Shown here one piece after another: positions 44,601-54,909 of a DNA stretch of 64,000 nt. The first letter of the stretch is position 1. The number at the start of each line of letters is the position of its first letter. The stretch spans positions 350,363,890 through 350,427,889 of the forward strand of contig NC_092873.1 of NCBI RefSeq assembly GCF_028372415.1. Reading direction: 5' to 3'. This DNA is from Notamacropus eugenii (lineage: Eukaryota > Chordata > Mammalia > Diprotodontia > Macropodidae). The notes below the pieces were generated by a model that saw only the letters and a list, made by a program, of their open reading frames with translations, was not told the DNA's origin and did not search any database. Made by a program: the position numbers and the translations under genes.

Positions 44601-45518
44601 TTCTTTGTTATGATATCATTTTAGGGGAAAATTTTCCCCGATTCCATCCATAATCCTGCTTGAGGCCCTAAGTTGGCACTATTTACTGTGCCCACATGCT
44701 CCTATCCAATAATGTCTTTCCTAGGGATAATGTTTGATAAAAGTACGTATTGGGGCTGTGACTAGGGAAGGGATGAACTGTTAAGGGAATTCCAGTGAAG
44801 TGGGCAAGAGGTGGGTATAAAAATGGTTACAGAACGGAGAGAAGTGGCATTGTACTCTGATGGCTTGGAGGATAGGTAGAGGCAAGGGGGTGGGTAGGGG
44901 GGAAGGGAAATAGGACTGTCCAGGGAAAGAATGTTATCTTCACCCAAAGCCCCTTAGAGGAAGGAGACAGAAGTTATGTTGGGGGGCTTGGATGTTTGGT
45001 TTTCCTGGGGATAGGGATTCCTGTGGTGGGTTAAAAAATAGCCTTGAACTCCCTGGGTGTCTCTTGATATAGGTCCCCTCCCCCCTCTGCCAAATTTAGC
45101 TAGGGCTGGGCTACAAGCTCTGAGCACCATCCCAGCCCATTAAAGGGAATGGGACAGAAGTTTGGGACAATGTTTGGGAACTAATACTCTCTTTTCTCTA
45201 GGTCCCCTCCATCCAAACCTACAGTGCCCCTCTCACCCTACAGCTCCTAAGTAAATCTAGCCCTTCTATCCTGACCTCATAGCTCACAGCCAGTCCCCAA
45301 AGCCTCAATTCTGACAGCCCCATACAGCCTTCTAGCCTGATCCCTCAGCCCATCTTTCAAAGCCCCAGCCTCATCCTGTTCATACCTCACCAACTCCCAA
45401 ACCCCTCAGCCTGATTCTTTAACCCATCCATTCCCCTAGGGCCAGGTGTCCTGAGGCAGGCTGATTCCCACTTGCCTATGAGAAGATAAGTCCAGACCAG
45501 CACCAGAGCTGCCGCCAT
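34016..45518 (-). CDS. SGCA: Alpha-sarcoglycan, complete in nine coding exons
   Basis: A single-pass membrane glycoprotein of the dystrophin-associated complex in skeletal and cardiac muscle. Loss in humans causes limb-girdle dystrophy. Exons in order on the minus strand: 1, 45476-45518 (43 nt); 2, 44045-44158 (114); 3, 43654-43808 (155); 4, 43240-43312 (73); 5, 42584-42782 (199); 6, 41667-41829 (163); 7, 40515-40723 (209); 8, 39663-39689 (27); 9, 34016-34196 (181 with TGA). The total is 1,164 nt and 387 residues, the same as human. Order: signal peptide ([15 protein letters not shown]), cadherin-like ectodomain with [10 protein letters not shown] and sequons NITS and NVSL, transmembrane helix ([17 protein letters not shown]), cytoplasmic tail ending LILDQH. 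Exon 1 uses a GC donor. Exon 7 ends so that the first cytoplasmic residue after CCRREG is Val, where human has Arg. Confidence 0.97.
34900..35075 (-). repeat. SINE in SGCA intron 8
   Basis: Reverse-oriented element with 'tagaagaggaaactgaggcc', 'aatgacttggccaaggtcaa' and 'cattgctctttccactaagc'. Confidence 0.75.
35400..36605 (+). mobile_element. Decayed L2 LINE (end of ORF2 and 3' end), split by a SINE
   Basis: The forward frame near 35,880-36,010 reads KSDHVT, then [16 protein letters not shown]. This matches the conserved C-terminal pattern of L2/CR1 reverse transcriptase ('DHVTPLLK.L.WLP....RI.YK.L.L.FKALH'). After an inserted SINE (36,025-36,245) the text resumes with the L2 3' region ('ctggaactggcagtccctta', 'ttccttagta'-type end, 'gtgactaataaatgctta'). 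The frame is broken, so the element is dead. Its left edge is not sharp. Confidence 0.7.
36025..36245 (-). repeat. SINE with RTE-like tail inserted in the L2 element
   Basis: Begins 'ttgttgttcagttgcttcag', then 'gactctttgtgaccccattg', 'gaggaaatggaggcaaac' and 'agtgacttgcccagggtcac'. It interrupts the L2 between its ORF2 end and 3' region, so it inserted later. Confidence 0.8.
36610..37170 (+). repeat. Further L2 3' end fragments
   Basis: Two pieces: 36,635-36,720 ('ggaagctctttgaggacagg', 'gtgtccagcacaagtctc') and 37,090-37,165 ('cccagtacctagcttgtggt', 'caataagcacttaatgtttg'). Both are typical L2 tails in the same direction as the larger element. Confidence 0.7.
37495..37735 (+). repeat. CORE-SINE upstream of H1-9
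   Basis: Forward element with 'agaccctgggcaccttactt', 'cctcacctatgaaatgggg', 'gagtggttgtgagaacc' and a MIR-like tail. Confidence 0.7.
38590..39104 (+). CDS. H1-9: Spermatid-type linker histone H1, inside SGCA intron 8
   Basis: This encodes a lysine/arginine-rich linker histone related to HILS1, a spermatid-specific H1 that in mouse acts during chromatin condensation. The winged-helix domain (about 38,740-38,970) reads [14 protein letters not shown], then [24 protein letters not shown] and GTGVSGSF, so both the HILS1-specific and the general H1 signatures are present. A basic tail rich in K and R follows, with a TAG stop at 39102-39104. The reading frame is open from 38517, after TAA at 38514. 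It has no in-frame ATG before the domain; the first (38853) lies inside it. An acceptor-like ctcctcacccag|CC at 38589/38590 suggests a 5' exon supplying the start; I used 38590, which gives at least 170 residues, the size of mouse HILS1. Position and opposite strand inside SGCA intron 8 match human, where the gene is a pseudogene. Confidence 0.8.
39162..39167 (+). terminator. H1-9: Poly(A) signal of the H1-9 gene
   Basis: AATAAA lies 57 nt after the histone stop codon, in 'catgaataaagggaactg'. It suggests a polyadenylated mRNA, as in testis-specific and replacement histones. I saw no replication-histone stem-loop. Confidence 0.75.
40145..40450 (-). repeat. SINE with expanded ATCATAG-type tandem repeat
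   Basis: Between about 40,160 and 40,315 the sequence is a run of imperfect 'ggatcatagaatca' units (over a dozen). It passes into a normal reverse SINE ('gaagacatcttagaactcat', 'aaatggagccaggatccc'). The repeat seems to have grown from the 'gatcatagattta'-type edge of the SINE. It lies in SGCA intron 7, 65 bp from exon 7. Confidence 0.7.
40729..40747 (-). repeat. 19-base homopolymer T forming the SGCA exon 7 polypyrimidine tract
   Basis: The + strand has 19 consecutive A from 40729. On the transcribed strand this is a T19 run five bases (atcag) before exon 7. It serves as the splice-acceptor pyrimidine tract, and length changes could affect exon 7 use. Confidence 0.85.
40985..41560. repeat. 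Two SINE fragments in SGCA intron 6
   Basis: About 40,995-41,110 is forward ('acattaggcaagtcacttaa'). About 41,285-41,560 is reverse MIR-like ('caaagtgctttcacatacac', 'tagataaggaaagtgagac', 'aagtagcagagctg'). Confidence 0.65.
41571..41630 (+). repeat. (GT)30 microsatellite in SGCA intron 6
   Basis: Thirty uninterrupted GT units, beginning only 36 bp inside the intron from the exon 6 donor (minus strand). It is long and pure, so likely very polymorphic and a useful marker. Confidence 0.95.
42380..42490 (+). repeat. tRNA-derived SINE fragment in SGCA intron 5
   Basis: Forward 5' half: 'caacatagcgtcatggataa', 'ggttcgggaagacctaaatt', 'tgttcctgcctctgcc', then cut off before the core. Confidence 0.65.
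45474..45475 (-). other. SGCA: GC splice donor of SGCA exon 1
   Basis: On the minus strand exon 1 ends CTCATAG followed by gcaagt, so the intron starts GC instead of GT. The rest of the donor matches the strong AG|GCAAGT consensus of known GC-AG introns. The frame supports it: 43 nt of exon 1 plus 114 nt of exon 2 gives the expected phase. The nearest GT, four bases downstream, would shift the frame. Confidence 0.75.
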
Positions 45519-45532
45519 CTCTGCCCCAACCT

Positions 45533-45538
45533 CAGCTG
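45533..45538 (-). promoter_or_regulatory. E-box (CAGCTG) just upstream of the SGCA start
   Basis: A CAGCTG motif lies 15 bp before the SGCA ATG. Myogenic bHLH factors bind such E-boxes, and alpha-sarcoglycan is muscle specific. One E-box is weak evidence on its own. The 5'UTR and transcription start are not visible from sequence alone. Confidence 0.35.
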
Positions 45539-45999
45539 GGGCCCCTCTGACTGACACAAACAGGCGGGTGCTGGAGGGGGGAGGGGGGAGGAGAGAGTTT
45601 TCAGACAGGGTAGCTGGGTCCTAGTTGCAGTCCCAAAGATTCTGATGTTCACTGTATTCCATCCCCACCCTAAGACAGTGACAGATTTGGTGGAGGGGAG
45701 AGGAAGAGAAAAGGATAAGCTATGGCACAGTGATGTTATAGGCCCTGTAGTGGATATGGAGGTACAGATTCGTCAGTTTCTCTTCATGCATCAGCCCAAA
45801 CCAAGCACCCACGGGCAAAGCCCTGTTCTGGGTGCTGGGAGAGAAGTATGTCTTCTCTGGCCAGGATGGGGTATGTGGCAGCCTGCCTAATGGCAGCTTG
45901 CCTGGAGGCAGGGGAATGGATGAGGTCACCTCTTATTTCCTGTGTCTATTGGCTGACTCTCCCTTGAGAGAGGACACCAGATGTGTTCTTCATTTTATT

Positions 46000-46560
46000 G
46001 TTTAATTTGTGTGCATTTCTTTTCTTTTTCTTTAAGAAACACTTTATTGATGCTTTAAAAAAAAATCACCATCACTTTACCATGATTCCCCCCCATCCAT
46101 ATAAAACCCTTTCTTGTAACAAAGCATAGCTGAGCAATATGAGTTCAACACATTGGCCATATCTGGCCATGTATGCCTCATTCCATACCTACAGTGCACA
46201 CCCTCTGAAAAGAGATAGGAGGGGTGCTTCACACTCAGTCTTCTGAAATCGTGATTGTTCTCTGCAGTGAGCAGAGTTCTGAAGTCTTTCATCGTTGTTT
46301 TCCCTTTTAGTACTGTGGTCACCATTGTGGTCAGTGTTCTTCTAGGTCTGCATACCTTATACTGCATAAATTCATACAAAACTCTTCAAGTTATTCTTCA
46401 TATTCATAGCTTTCAAAAATATAATTACTTCATTGCATCCATATGACACAATTTGTTCAGTCATTTCTGGATTGATGGGCACTCTTCCTTCCAGTTCTTT
46501 TTTATTAAAAGTGGTAAAATATTTTTGCACATATATGGGGCCTTTCCACTACCACCCCTT
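46000..46560. repeat. Marsupial LINE-associated repeat
   Basis: Contains text like 'acaatttgttcagtcatttc', 'tggattgatgggcactcttc' and 'atatttttgcacatatatgg'. From memory this is characteristic of a very abundant marsupial L1-associated repeat. There is no open frame. It is followed by a (TC)n repeat. Confidence 0.55.
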
Positions 46561-46580
46561 TCTCTCTTTCTCTCTCTCTT

Positions 46581-46625
<45 letters not shown>
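46561..46625 (+). repeat. (TC)n microsatellite
   Basis: A CT run of about 65 nt with two small interruptions, ending in tgtgtg. Confidence 0.9.
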
Positions 46626-46909
46626 ATCTCATCTTATCCATCGTAAACTTCACAATCATCAACAAACACAGACATTTCAAAATACAAAGAGGAAAGAGAA
46701 GGTCAAGCCACAGAACCTACACAGAATAATCCCCCCTCAGCCTGCTATTTGACTCATTACCATATTCATTCACATCGTCCTGAATTCTAAGGTAAACCTG
46801 TTTAATATGTTTAGACTTTCCTTATTAATTTCTAAAATTTCAACATCTTTCTCGTTAACTAAAAACTTAATTCTGAGGTCTTAGACCATGTTTTTAAATG
46901 ATTACTCAT

Positions 46910-47235
46910 CTGTGTGTGTGTGTGTTTGTCCTTTGTTGCCAAAGAAGAGCATGCCATCAGAGAAATGGTGACATGACTTGCACTTGACTTTGTTTGGAGT
47001 GAGGGAGGGTTGTGCAGGTCACCAGCTTCACTTCTCCTCCAGAGCCATCTGAAACCAGTGACCAGAGATTCTCATCAGGATGACTGGAGATGACCCAGGA
47101 TGAGGTAGTTGGGGTTAAATGACTTGCCCAAGGTCACACAGCTAGTGAGTGTCAAGTGTCTGAGATAAGATTTGAACTCAGGTCCTCCTGACTCCTGCAC
47201 TGGTGCTCTATCCACTGCACCACCTAGCTGCCCTG
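46910..47235 (-). repeat. Composite marsupial SINE
   Basis: The left part has 'gccatcagagaaatggtgac', 'ggagtgagggagggttgtgc' and 'tcctccagagccatctg', a marsupial-type dispersed sequence. The right part is a standard reverse SINE end ('cacacagctagtgagtgtc', 'ccaccta gctgccc' type). Confidence 0.7.
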
Positions 47236-47964
47236 ATTACTCATCTAATAAACTGAAGAAACCTCTTTCTCCCTATGAGGAGTTGCCCATCTCTTTTGAT
47301 ACAAACTCCTAATCTTCTTGGCTTAAATAAATATCAAAGTTAGTGGCTACATGATTTATTAGCAGTGTAACTAACAATAACCCAAAGGCACAAATACTTA
47401 TTTAAATCATTATTTGCAATGTTTTAGCTGTAAGAAAGAGCAAAACCAGACTCATCTTTTACCACTACTACTACTTTGGATCTCTCTTCACATATAGAAC
47501 ACAGTCCCACCACTCAACTCTCATGATTTCAGCTCTCTCTCAAATCTTCTTATTTCTTCACAAGATAAGATATAAAATAGTTCTACCAGAAAAGAAGTTT
47601 TCTTCATTCTCTTCCTCTTGTTTTTTTCTGAGTCTCTTTTAAACTCTCACTGTCAATAATCTCTTCCAAATGACAGTAAAATTCAGTCTCTCTAGAGATG
47701 ACAGTTAAAACTCAATCTCGACAAATACCAATTAAAATTTAATCTCTTTACAAATAGCAGTTAACACTTTTTGGTTCCTCATAGATCAAAGTTAAAACAT
47801 GCCCTCACCACTGACTACTCAAGAAGTGGGTGGCAGTTCAACTGTCATTGTTCAAGATTCCAAAGTTTCTTAAAAGTATGATAACTGTAACTCTATAGGA
47901 AAGCATATTGAAATAGATGTCACAAGTACTATGTAAGAAATTGCAGACTTTTGTTTCTCATAGG

Positions 47965-48050
47965 TTAAGAAAAAAGAAAGGAAGAAAGAAAATGGAAGTA
48001 AGAAAGAGAGAAGAAGGAAGGGAGAGAGGGAAGGAGGAAGGAAAAAGAGG
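47965..48050 (+). repeat. Polypurine tract
   Basis: About 85 nt of GAA/GGA/AAGG units with only two or three pyrimidines. Confidence 0.85.
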
Positions 48051-49699
48051 CATTCAAGATTCAACTTTCATCTTGGGCTGGCATCGAGTCAGCTTCTATG
48101 AGGGTGAGAGACGGTAGCTTTTTTCCTAGGGCACATCTCTTAAAGGGGATGTCAGGAGTGAGAATGGGGGAGGTGGTCCCATCTAAGATTAAAGAAAAAA
48201 GGGTTACAGGGAAAGAAAAAGACACTCATAGACTCCTGCAGAGAGGGCACAATGGTACCCAGACCAGAGGAGACATGATGCCATCAAGAAAACTACCAGG
48301 CTCTGCCCCTCACTCTGGACTGCATGTGATTTCCCCATCCTTTTCCTGCAGCCTCCACTGTTATTTTTAGAGGAACTCTTTCACATGCTTAGTGTTCTTA
48401 AGGTTGCAACGCTAGCGCACCAATGCCATTTGAGTCCCATGGAACCATGTCACCTTTACTGATAGGCCTGCTGCCACTACTTCCCCATCTATCACTTCCA
48501 AGAGAAAGAGCAGGGAGGCTCTCATGCATGCCCTCCAGGAAGTTGACGCCCAGACCTAATACCTTTTATGGCCCCTACCCTCTACTCCAGAGCACATATG
48601 GATTTATGTGAGATTATTTCCTCCTTCCTTGCTCACTACACCAAGTCTGGGTGGGAATTACCATTAATACTCCCATGTCAGACAAACCCTAAAGAAGCAT
48701 GTGGCTTTCAATGGTTTGAGAAATTCTTGACCTGTCTGGGCCTCAGTTTTACCTTAAAGTAAAGAATGGACCCTCCTGCACAGCAGTTGAGAAAGGAGGC
48801 AACAGGGGAGTTGCCCTATTCTCTACCCTGTGAGGGTAGAGAAGGAAGATAAGTTTGGGCTAGCTCCTAGAAACTATCTCTGTCTTATCTCTTAAGTCCT
48901 TTTATCTCCTTTCTCTCTTTGTATGTCCTTATCTCTGTCTCTCTAGCCTATGTATCTCTCTCCTTTTGTACCCTTTATCTAGGTCTTCGTCTCTGTCTCT
49001 ACAAGAATTTTCCCCTCTCCGTGCCTCTCTGTACCCCCATTTCAGGCCTTTTCCTCTATATCTATCCCCTTGTCTTTACACCTCTTGTGTCTTCTCTTTT
49101 GCGAGTCTTTGTATCAGTTTCCCCAACAGTGTCTTTCTGTATCTATGTCTTTAACTCCATTACTCTGTATCCATCTCTCCATCTCTGGGGCTGCTCTACA
49201 TTGAGTTCCCCAAGTCTGTCTCTTTTAATCTATCTCCTCAACTGTATCTTTACATCCCTTTGTACCTATATCTCCCAGACTCTCTTCCCCTTACATATTT
49301 AAATTCACTGGTTGAGCTTGTGATGATGCCTATCTGCCACCAGAGGGCCCCCATACCTGTTCTCACTCAGGATCTACGCCTGTGCTACAAGGGGTCAGGC
49401 AGCAGGGTTGTAGAGAATGTTATCTGTGAGTTCTGAACACCAAGGCAGGGGAATGGAGGTAATGACCTCTCCAGGCCTTTCAGCTGAATTTGGTGTCTCC
49501 TTGCCTTCCTGCTCCCACCCTGCCTGATGTTTTCAGAGATATCCTCTCTACTCCAGCCCCACCCCAAAGAAAAAGAAAACTATTTTGGGAAACCAGGGTC
49601 AGGCAGAGTGCTACCAGCTCCCTTAAGGAACCAGGGAAGCTGAATATTTCCCACCACCAGCTCGGTTTATGGGCCTTGAATGTCAATAGATAGTTCCTG

Positions 49700-50330
49700 G
49701 TCTAGACCAAAGAATTTAATCAAATTGTGTATTTATTAAGTACCTGCTATGTGCATAGCACTATGCTAGGTGCAGAGCAGGAAACAAAACTGTGTAAGAC
49801 ATGGTTGTTAACCTGCTCTGGTCATGAGGCAAGTCATCTAACATAAAAAAGATAACTATAATGATAAGGCAGGGTGGCCTTGTGGATGGAGGGCTGGTCT
49901 TGGTACCAGGAAGACCTAGATTCAAGTCAGGCCTTTGATACATTTTGACTACCTGGGAAATGGATACACTTACCCTCTTGGTTGCTAATTCATAGCAGAG
50001 ATGGTGCCATTTCCACTGGTAGAGGGAATTTCTTATACTAATGAAATCATATATCTAGTTCCTATCCCTATACTAATAATAACTGATATTTATCTGGAAT
50101 TTCAAAGTTTTAGAAGAATTTAGCATTCATCTGAACTTCACCACAACTGGAGTAGGAGTGGTGTGGGTGTTATTAGCATTATTACTCTCATTTTACAGAG
50201 GAGGAAACTGAGGTTGAGAAAGGTTAAGCATCCTGCCTTTGATCATAGGCAAGATTTGGACCTAGATCTTTCCCAACACCAGATGTAGCAGAGTTTCCAT
50301 TATACGACGCTGCCTCTCCTTCCGTGGAAA
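49700..50330. repeat. SINE cluster
   Basis: 49,720-49,800 reverse MIR-like ('gtatttattaagtacctgct', 'atagcactatgctaggtgc'); 49,865-49,960 forward tRNA-type ('aaggcagggtggccttgtgg', 'aggaagacctagattcaagt'); 50,070-50,325 reverse MIR ('gaggaggaaactgaggttg'). Confidence 0.7.
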
Positions 50331-50534
50331 TATAACCTAAGCGCCAAAATCATCCTTCTATCAATATGCACTGGACAGACGTAGAAAAGTGACCTGCCTC
50401 TGTAGGCTGGAGAGATAATATTAAGAATGACTGTCCTGGTAGTTTCACCACTTAGACACTGGCTTCTCAGGCCTTGTGGGGTCTGAGCCCCATCTGGGGG
50501 TGGGAACCATTCTTTTGTAGAAGTGAAAGTATCC

Positions 50535-51310
50535 TCTTTTTAGGGTCAATATGGCATAAGACTCAGAATCAGAGGTGTAAGTTTCAACATTTAATAGCTC
50601 TGTGGCCTTGGAAAAGTCATTTCCTGTCTCTAAAACTCACTCTTTTCATTGGTAAAAAAAAAGATTTATAATGTAACCTGTGGCTTAGCACTTCAAGCTC
50701 CAGGGCTGTAACCACAGTCTACCTCCTCTTGCTTAGATGTTTGCTTGGAGTCCAAAAACCCTGTTATCCTTATATCTGGGGGAAACCTAGACACAAGCCT
50801 TTTTCTGAGATTTCCCCGAGGCAATTCTGAAATGAGTCAAAGAGTGACTAATGTGGCAGAGATGCCTAAGATTGGACCCAGTCTGGTGGGGCACTAGACT
50901 ACAAATCACAATAATATTTACCCTGCCTACCTTTCAGAGTTGCTCCCAAGAAAATAATGTGTAATCTCTATTTCCATATTTCCAATAATTCCACAGAACT
51001 CTATAAGATAGGTAAGTGCAAGTCATCGCTAAAGGTTTCTTGGAGGTTAATTTTGAATTGGACTTTGAGGTAGGGAAGAAGGTAGAATTTCTCTTTATTA
51101 TTCCTTCCAATTATAGTACTCCGGACTGAACACTCATATCACCACAACCTTGAGAGATAGTTAGTGCAAATATTCTAATCCACACTTTATACAGGAGAAA
51201 ACTGAGACAGGTTAAATGCTTTATTCATTCATGCAACTAGTAGGTGTCAAAGACAGGACTCGAACCCAGGCCTTCTGACTTCCAAGTCTAGGAGCTTTAT
51301 ATTCTATCGC
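50535..51310. repeat. SINE fragments
   Basis: 50,550-50,670 forward ('gccttggaaaagtcatttcc') and 51,110-51,310 reverse ('acaggagaaaactgagacag', 'gactcgaacccaggcc'). Between them only diffuse old repeat remnants are seen. Confidence 0.6.
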
Positions 51311-52114
51311 AATTGATATATGAAAATATGTATTAACAGTTTGGGAGGGAATGAAAAAAGAGTGTAAGTTCTTAGAAAATGCCGGCTCAAGGAAGGATTG
51401 TTACATTTCATTTTTTTCCACAACCTCCCTCCGTATCTGTGGGGCTCCCACGCCTGACGATCACTGCCTGTGCCTTGCAAAATACATCTTTACAGTCCCT
51501 CCAAACCCAGCTAAATATAGACTTTCTTTTTAAGCAATAGACAAGGGAAGATTTGGAGGAATCTCTTCTCTTCACTGACCCTCCCCCCCAAAATAAAGAA
51601 GTCCCACTAATAAACTTACTCCTTTCCTTCTCGGACAGATATATGTGTGCTTATCTGGTATGTGAGTATACTTCTATAGACCTGCATATATTATAAATAT
51701 GTCAGATCTTGAGATGGGGAAATGGAATGAGGAGGACTTGACTATAATGTCAGAAACGGGAATAGGAGAGAGAATAGGGATTACAGAAGGGAAAGGGGTT
51801 GGACTGGGGTCATTATAGAGATTCCTCAGCCTCCAGACTAAATAGTAACTCAAGATTTAGGTGTTAAGGCAGTGGAGGATTTGGTGTTCTGATATTAAGA
51901 TCTACTGAAGAGTCGATCGATCATCGCTTACTAGATGGGGACCTGATCAGTTTCCCTTGAGTTCTGTTCCTCTCTCTGCCTCCTCCCCACCCCCACCCCA
52001 GGTAGCTGTGAAGATTGAAAAAAATTCCAGGTCCTGAAGGCAGGGGCGGAGCCCAGAATGGCAGCAGCTTTGGGAGAAGCTGACCAATCCTCTTTAAGTG
52101 GGACCACTCAAGGG

Positions 52115-52890
52115 AGGGACCCTAATAATAGCTGACATTTACATAGCACTTTCAGATTCATAAATTGATCCATTATCTCACTGGAGCCTCACCACCAGCC
52201 TGTGGAGGTAGGTACAACAGATATTATCATCAGTATTTTACAGATGAAGAAATCGGGTTCAGCAAAGTTAAGTAATTGCGGAGGGTCACACAGTTTGTAA
52301 ATGTCCCAGCTGGGATGTGAGCTCAGGTTACCCCGAAGGTCAAATTCAGCACCATGTTTGCTGTGGCACACTGCTTCTGCCATCCAATAGAGAGACGTTT
52401 CACAAACAATACAGAAAGAACCCATTGCCCCAAATGAAATGCCAGGTGTTCCAAAAGCCTTAATGCATCTGAATTGCTATTCCACCTCAAATGCTCAGAC
52501 TCAGACCCACACCCAATGAGGACACACCCATTTCCCCAGGTGGAGGCCCATGCTCACAATCGCCCTTGGCCTCAGACAAAATGTTAAGAGGAACTCAGAC
52601 TTAGGTAAACACACACTCCAAGATGTGTACTCAGTTGGAGACATAGACAGGCACATTCACATATAAAATAAGAGGGTTGGCCTAGATAATCACTAAGCTC
52701 CCTTCCAGTACTTCCAGGCCACAGTTCTGTGATTCCATGACTGACCACCCAACAGAGCAGTATATGATTTCAGAACTGGAAGGGCCCTTGGAGGTCACCT
52801 CATCCAATCCCTTCCCTTCCTCATTTTACAAATGAGGAAACTGAGGTTCATAAGGTAGGAGGGTCACACAAGCTCATCCTCACCAAGGCC
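52115..52890. repeat. SINE fragments
   Basis: 52,120-52,390 reverse MIR, near full ('agctgacatttacatagcac', 'gatgaagaaatcgggttc', 'gggtcacacagtttg'); 52,665-52,740 forward tail ('ggttggcctagataatcac'); 52,760-52,890 reverse ('gaactggaagggcccttgg', 'aatgaggaaactgaggtt'). Confidence 0.7.
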
Positions 52891-53194
52891 AGAGGAGATG
52901 AGTTGGGGGAAGCCCACCAGGATCTACAAAGTAGATCTACCACTGAGAGATGTACCTGATGAGGTCTGGGGATCTAATTCTCTTCTGCTGACCTCACAGA
53001 AATGATGCAGTCAGTAGCAGTAGAGAGCTGAAGGGGGGTGGGGCAGGGAATAGAGGGGGCCAGGTACAAAGTATACTGATATGGGGGTAAGGGGAACAAG
53101 GGGCCTGAGCCTCAGTCCAAATCCCAATGTCCTCAATGACCAATCAATGAATTCAGTTCAACAAACACGTGACAAGGGCCTACTATGCGTAAAA

Positions 53195-53705
53195 TGGGAG
53201 GCATTGTGGTATAATGGATAGAGAGCTGCCTTTGGGGACAGAAAAAGAGACCCTGAAGCCCTCAGATACATGGGCAAGCCACTTATAAGCTGAAGATCTG
53301 ATCTACACCAGGAGCAGGAGTTTTCATGTTGAGATTTCTCCCACAACAATGAAATCACAAGTCCAATCTGAGCCCTTTCCCTCACATGAATGAATGAATG
53401 AATGAATGAATGAATGAATGAATGAATTGCATCATGGGGAAAAAAGGATAATCCTTTCAGAAGCAGCTAGGTGACATAGTGGAGAGAGGCTTCTGCCCCA
53501 GGAGGAACTGAGTTCAAATCTGGCTTCAGCCATTTAACAGTCGCGTGACCTTGGTCTGCCTCCATTTCCTCAACTGTAAAATGGGAATAATAATAGCATC
53601 TCCTTTCTAGGGCTGTTGTGAGGCTCAAATAAGATAATATTTGTAAAAAGTGTTATCACAGTACCTGGCACACAGTAGGCACTTAATAGATGCTTCCTTT
53701 CTTTA
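53195..53705 (+). repeat. Two forward SINEs and an (AATG)n repeat
   Basis: 53,200-53,300 tRNA-type head ('attgtggtataatggataga'); 53,386-53,427 pure AATG tandem of about ten units; 53,460-53,705 near-full SINE ('cagctaggtgacatagtgg', 'cctcaactgtaaaatgggaa', 'acctggcacacagtaggcac'). Confidence 0.8.
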
Positions 53706-54909
53706 CAATCTGTGTGGTATTGAGGGAAGAATAAAAAATATACACAGATAACTATAATATACCTTTGAATGTGATCGAGTGAATTTGGAGACCTTTAACC
53801 AAGGAGGATGGAGTATCTGAGGAAGATTCAGAGGGTTGATGATGACTGATGCTCCTCACCTCCTGCCACAGAGCTGATGGATGAAACATCTAGGAGACAG
53901 ATTTTTCTTACATAGACAATATGTTGATTTGTTTTGTTTGACTCTGCATTTTCTTTAGAAGAATTTTATCTTTTTGTTTTTCCAGTGTGGGGAGGGGTTG
54001 TGGGAGGGAAGGAAAATAAATACTTGTTAATTGAAAATACATTAAATTTAATTGAGAAAAGAAGAAAAGATTTGAGAAAGGAGAGATTCCATCTAGCTCA
54101 GAAGATCGATGGAGGCTTCAGGTGACAGGTGCTCTAAGCTGGACCTTGACAAAAGAAGATTCCAGCAGGCTGAGATGATGAGTAGTGGGAAGATCCATTC
54201 CAAAGCATGGGAGGAGGCAACATGTACAAATGCACTAAGATGGGAAAGGACGGGTTGAGAATGAAGAAGATTGCATTTACCTTGCCTCTTGAAGTACAGA
54301 GTCCATGGGTACAGGTAGTGGGAAATAAGGCTGAAAAGATTAAAGGGAGCCAGGGCCTTGATATAGAGGGCGTTGAATGGCAGGCTAAGGAGTTTGCATT
54401 TTATTTGGCAAGCAATAGTGAGCCAACATCCCACTGAACTGAAGTTCAAAAAGATCAGGACTGGGGAAAGAGATTTCCACATCCTTCTTATAGAAATGAT
54501 GGCTAAAGTCAGGAAAATGGGTGAGATGGACAAGAGAAGGTTTTAGAGAGTAAAAAAGAGGGAGAAAGACAAGAGAGAAAAATGTCCTTACTGGGTAAGA
54601 AAAGGAAGAGAAATCCCCATAGGAATAAGACAGGAAAAGCTAGGTGACTTAGAGAAGGGTGACAGAAGGCTGATGGTTGGGGTTATCCAAGGTTAAGAAT
54701 TAGTAGAATGGAAAAAGGGAAAGTCAAAGATGTGGGTGCTGGCATGTGTATGCACAGTGGTAGTGTATGTGTATTTATGGGTGGAGGAGAAAGCACCCTT
54801 GAAATGAGCCTAGTCATATCTGGATTCAAAGAGCCACACTTGAGGACCTAGAAGGCCACACGTAGCCTCAAGACTGCAGATTTTGCACCCCTGGTAGCCT
54901 TTTATTCAG

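Noticed and set aside
51910..51930. Short palindrome gatcgatc as a possible binding site
   Set aside because: Too short and isolated to support any function.
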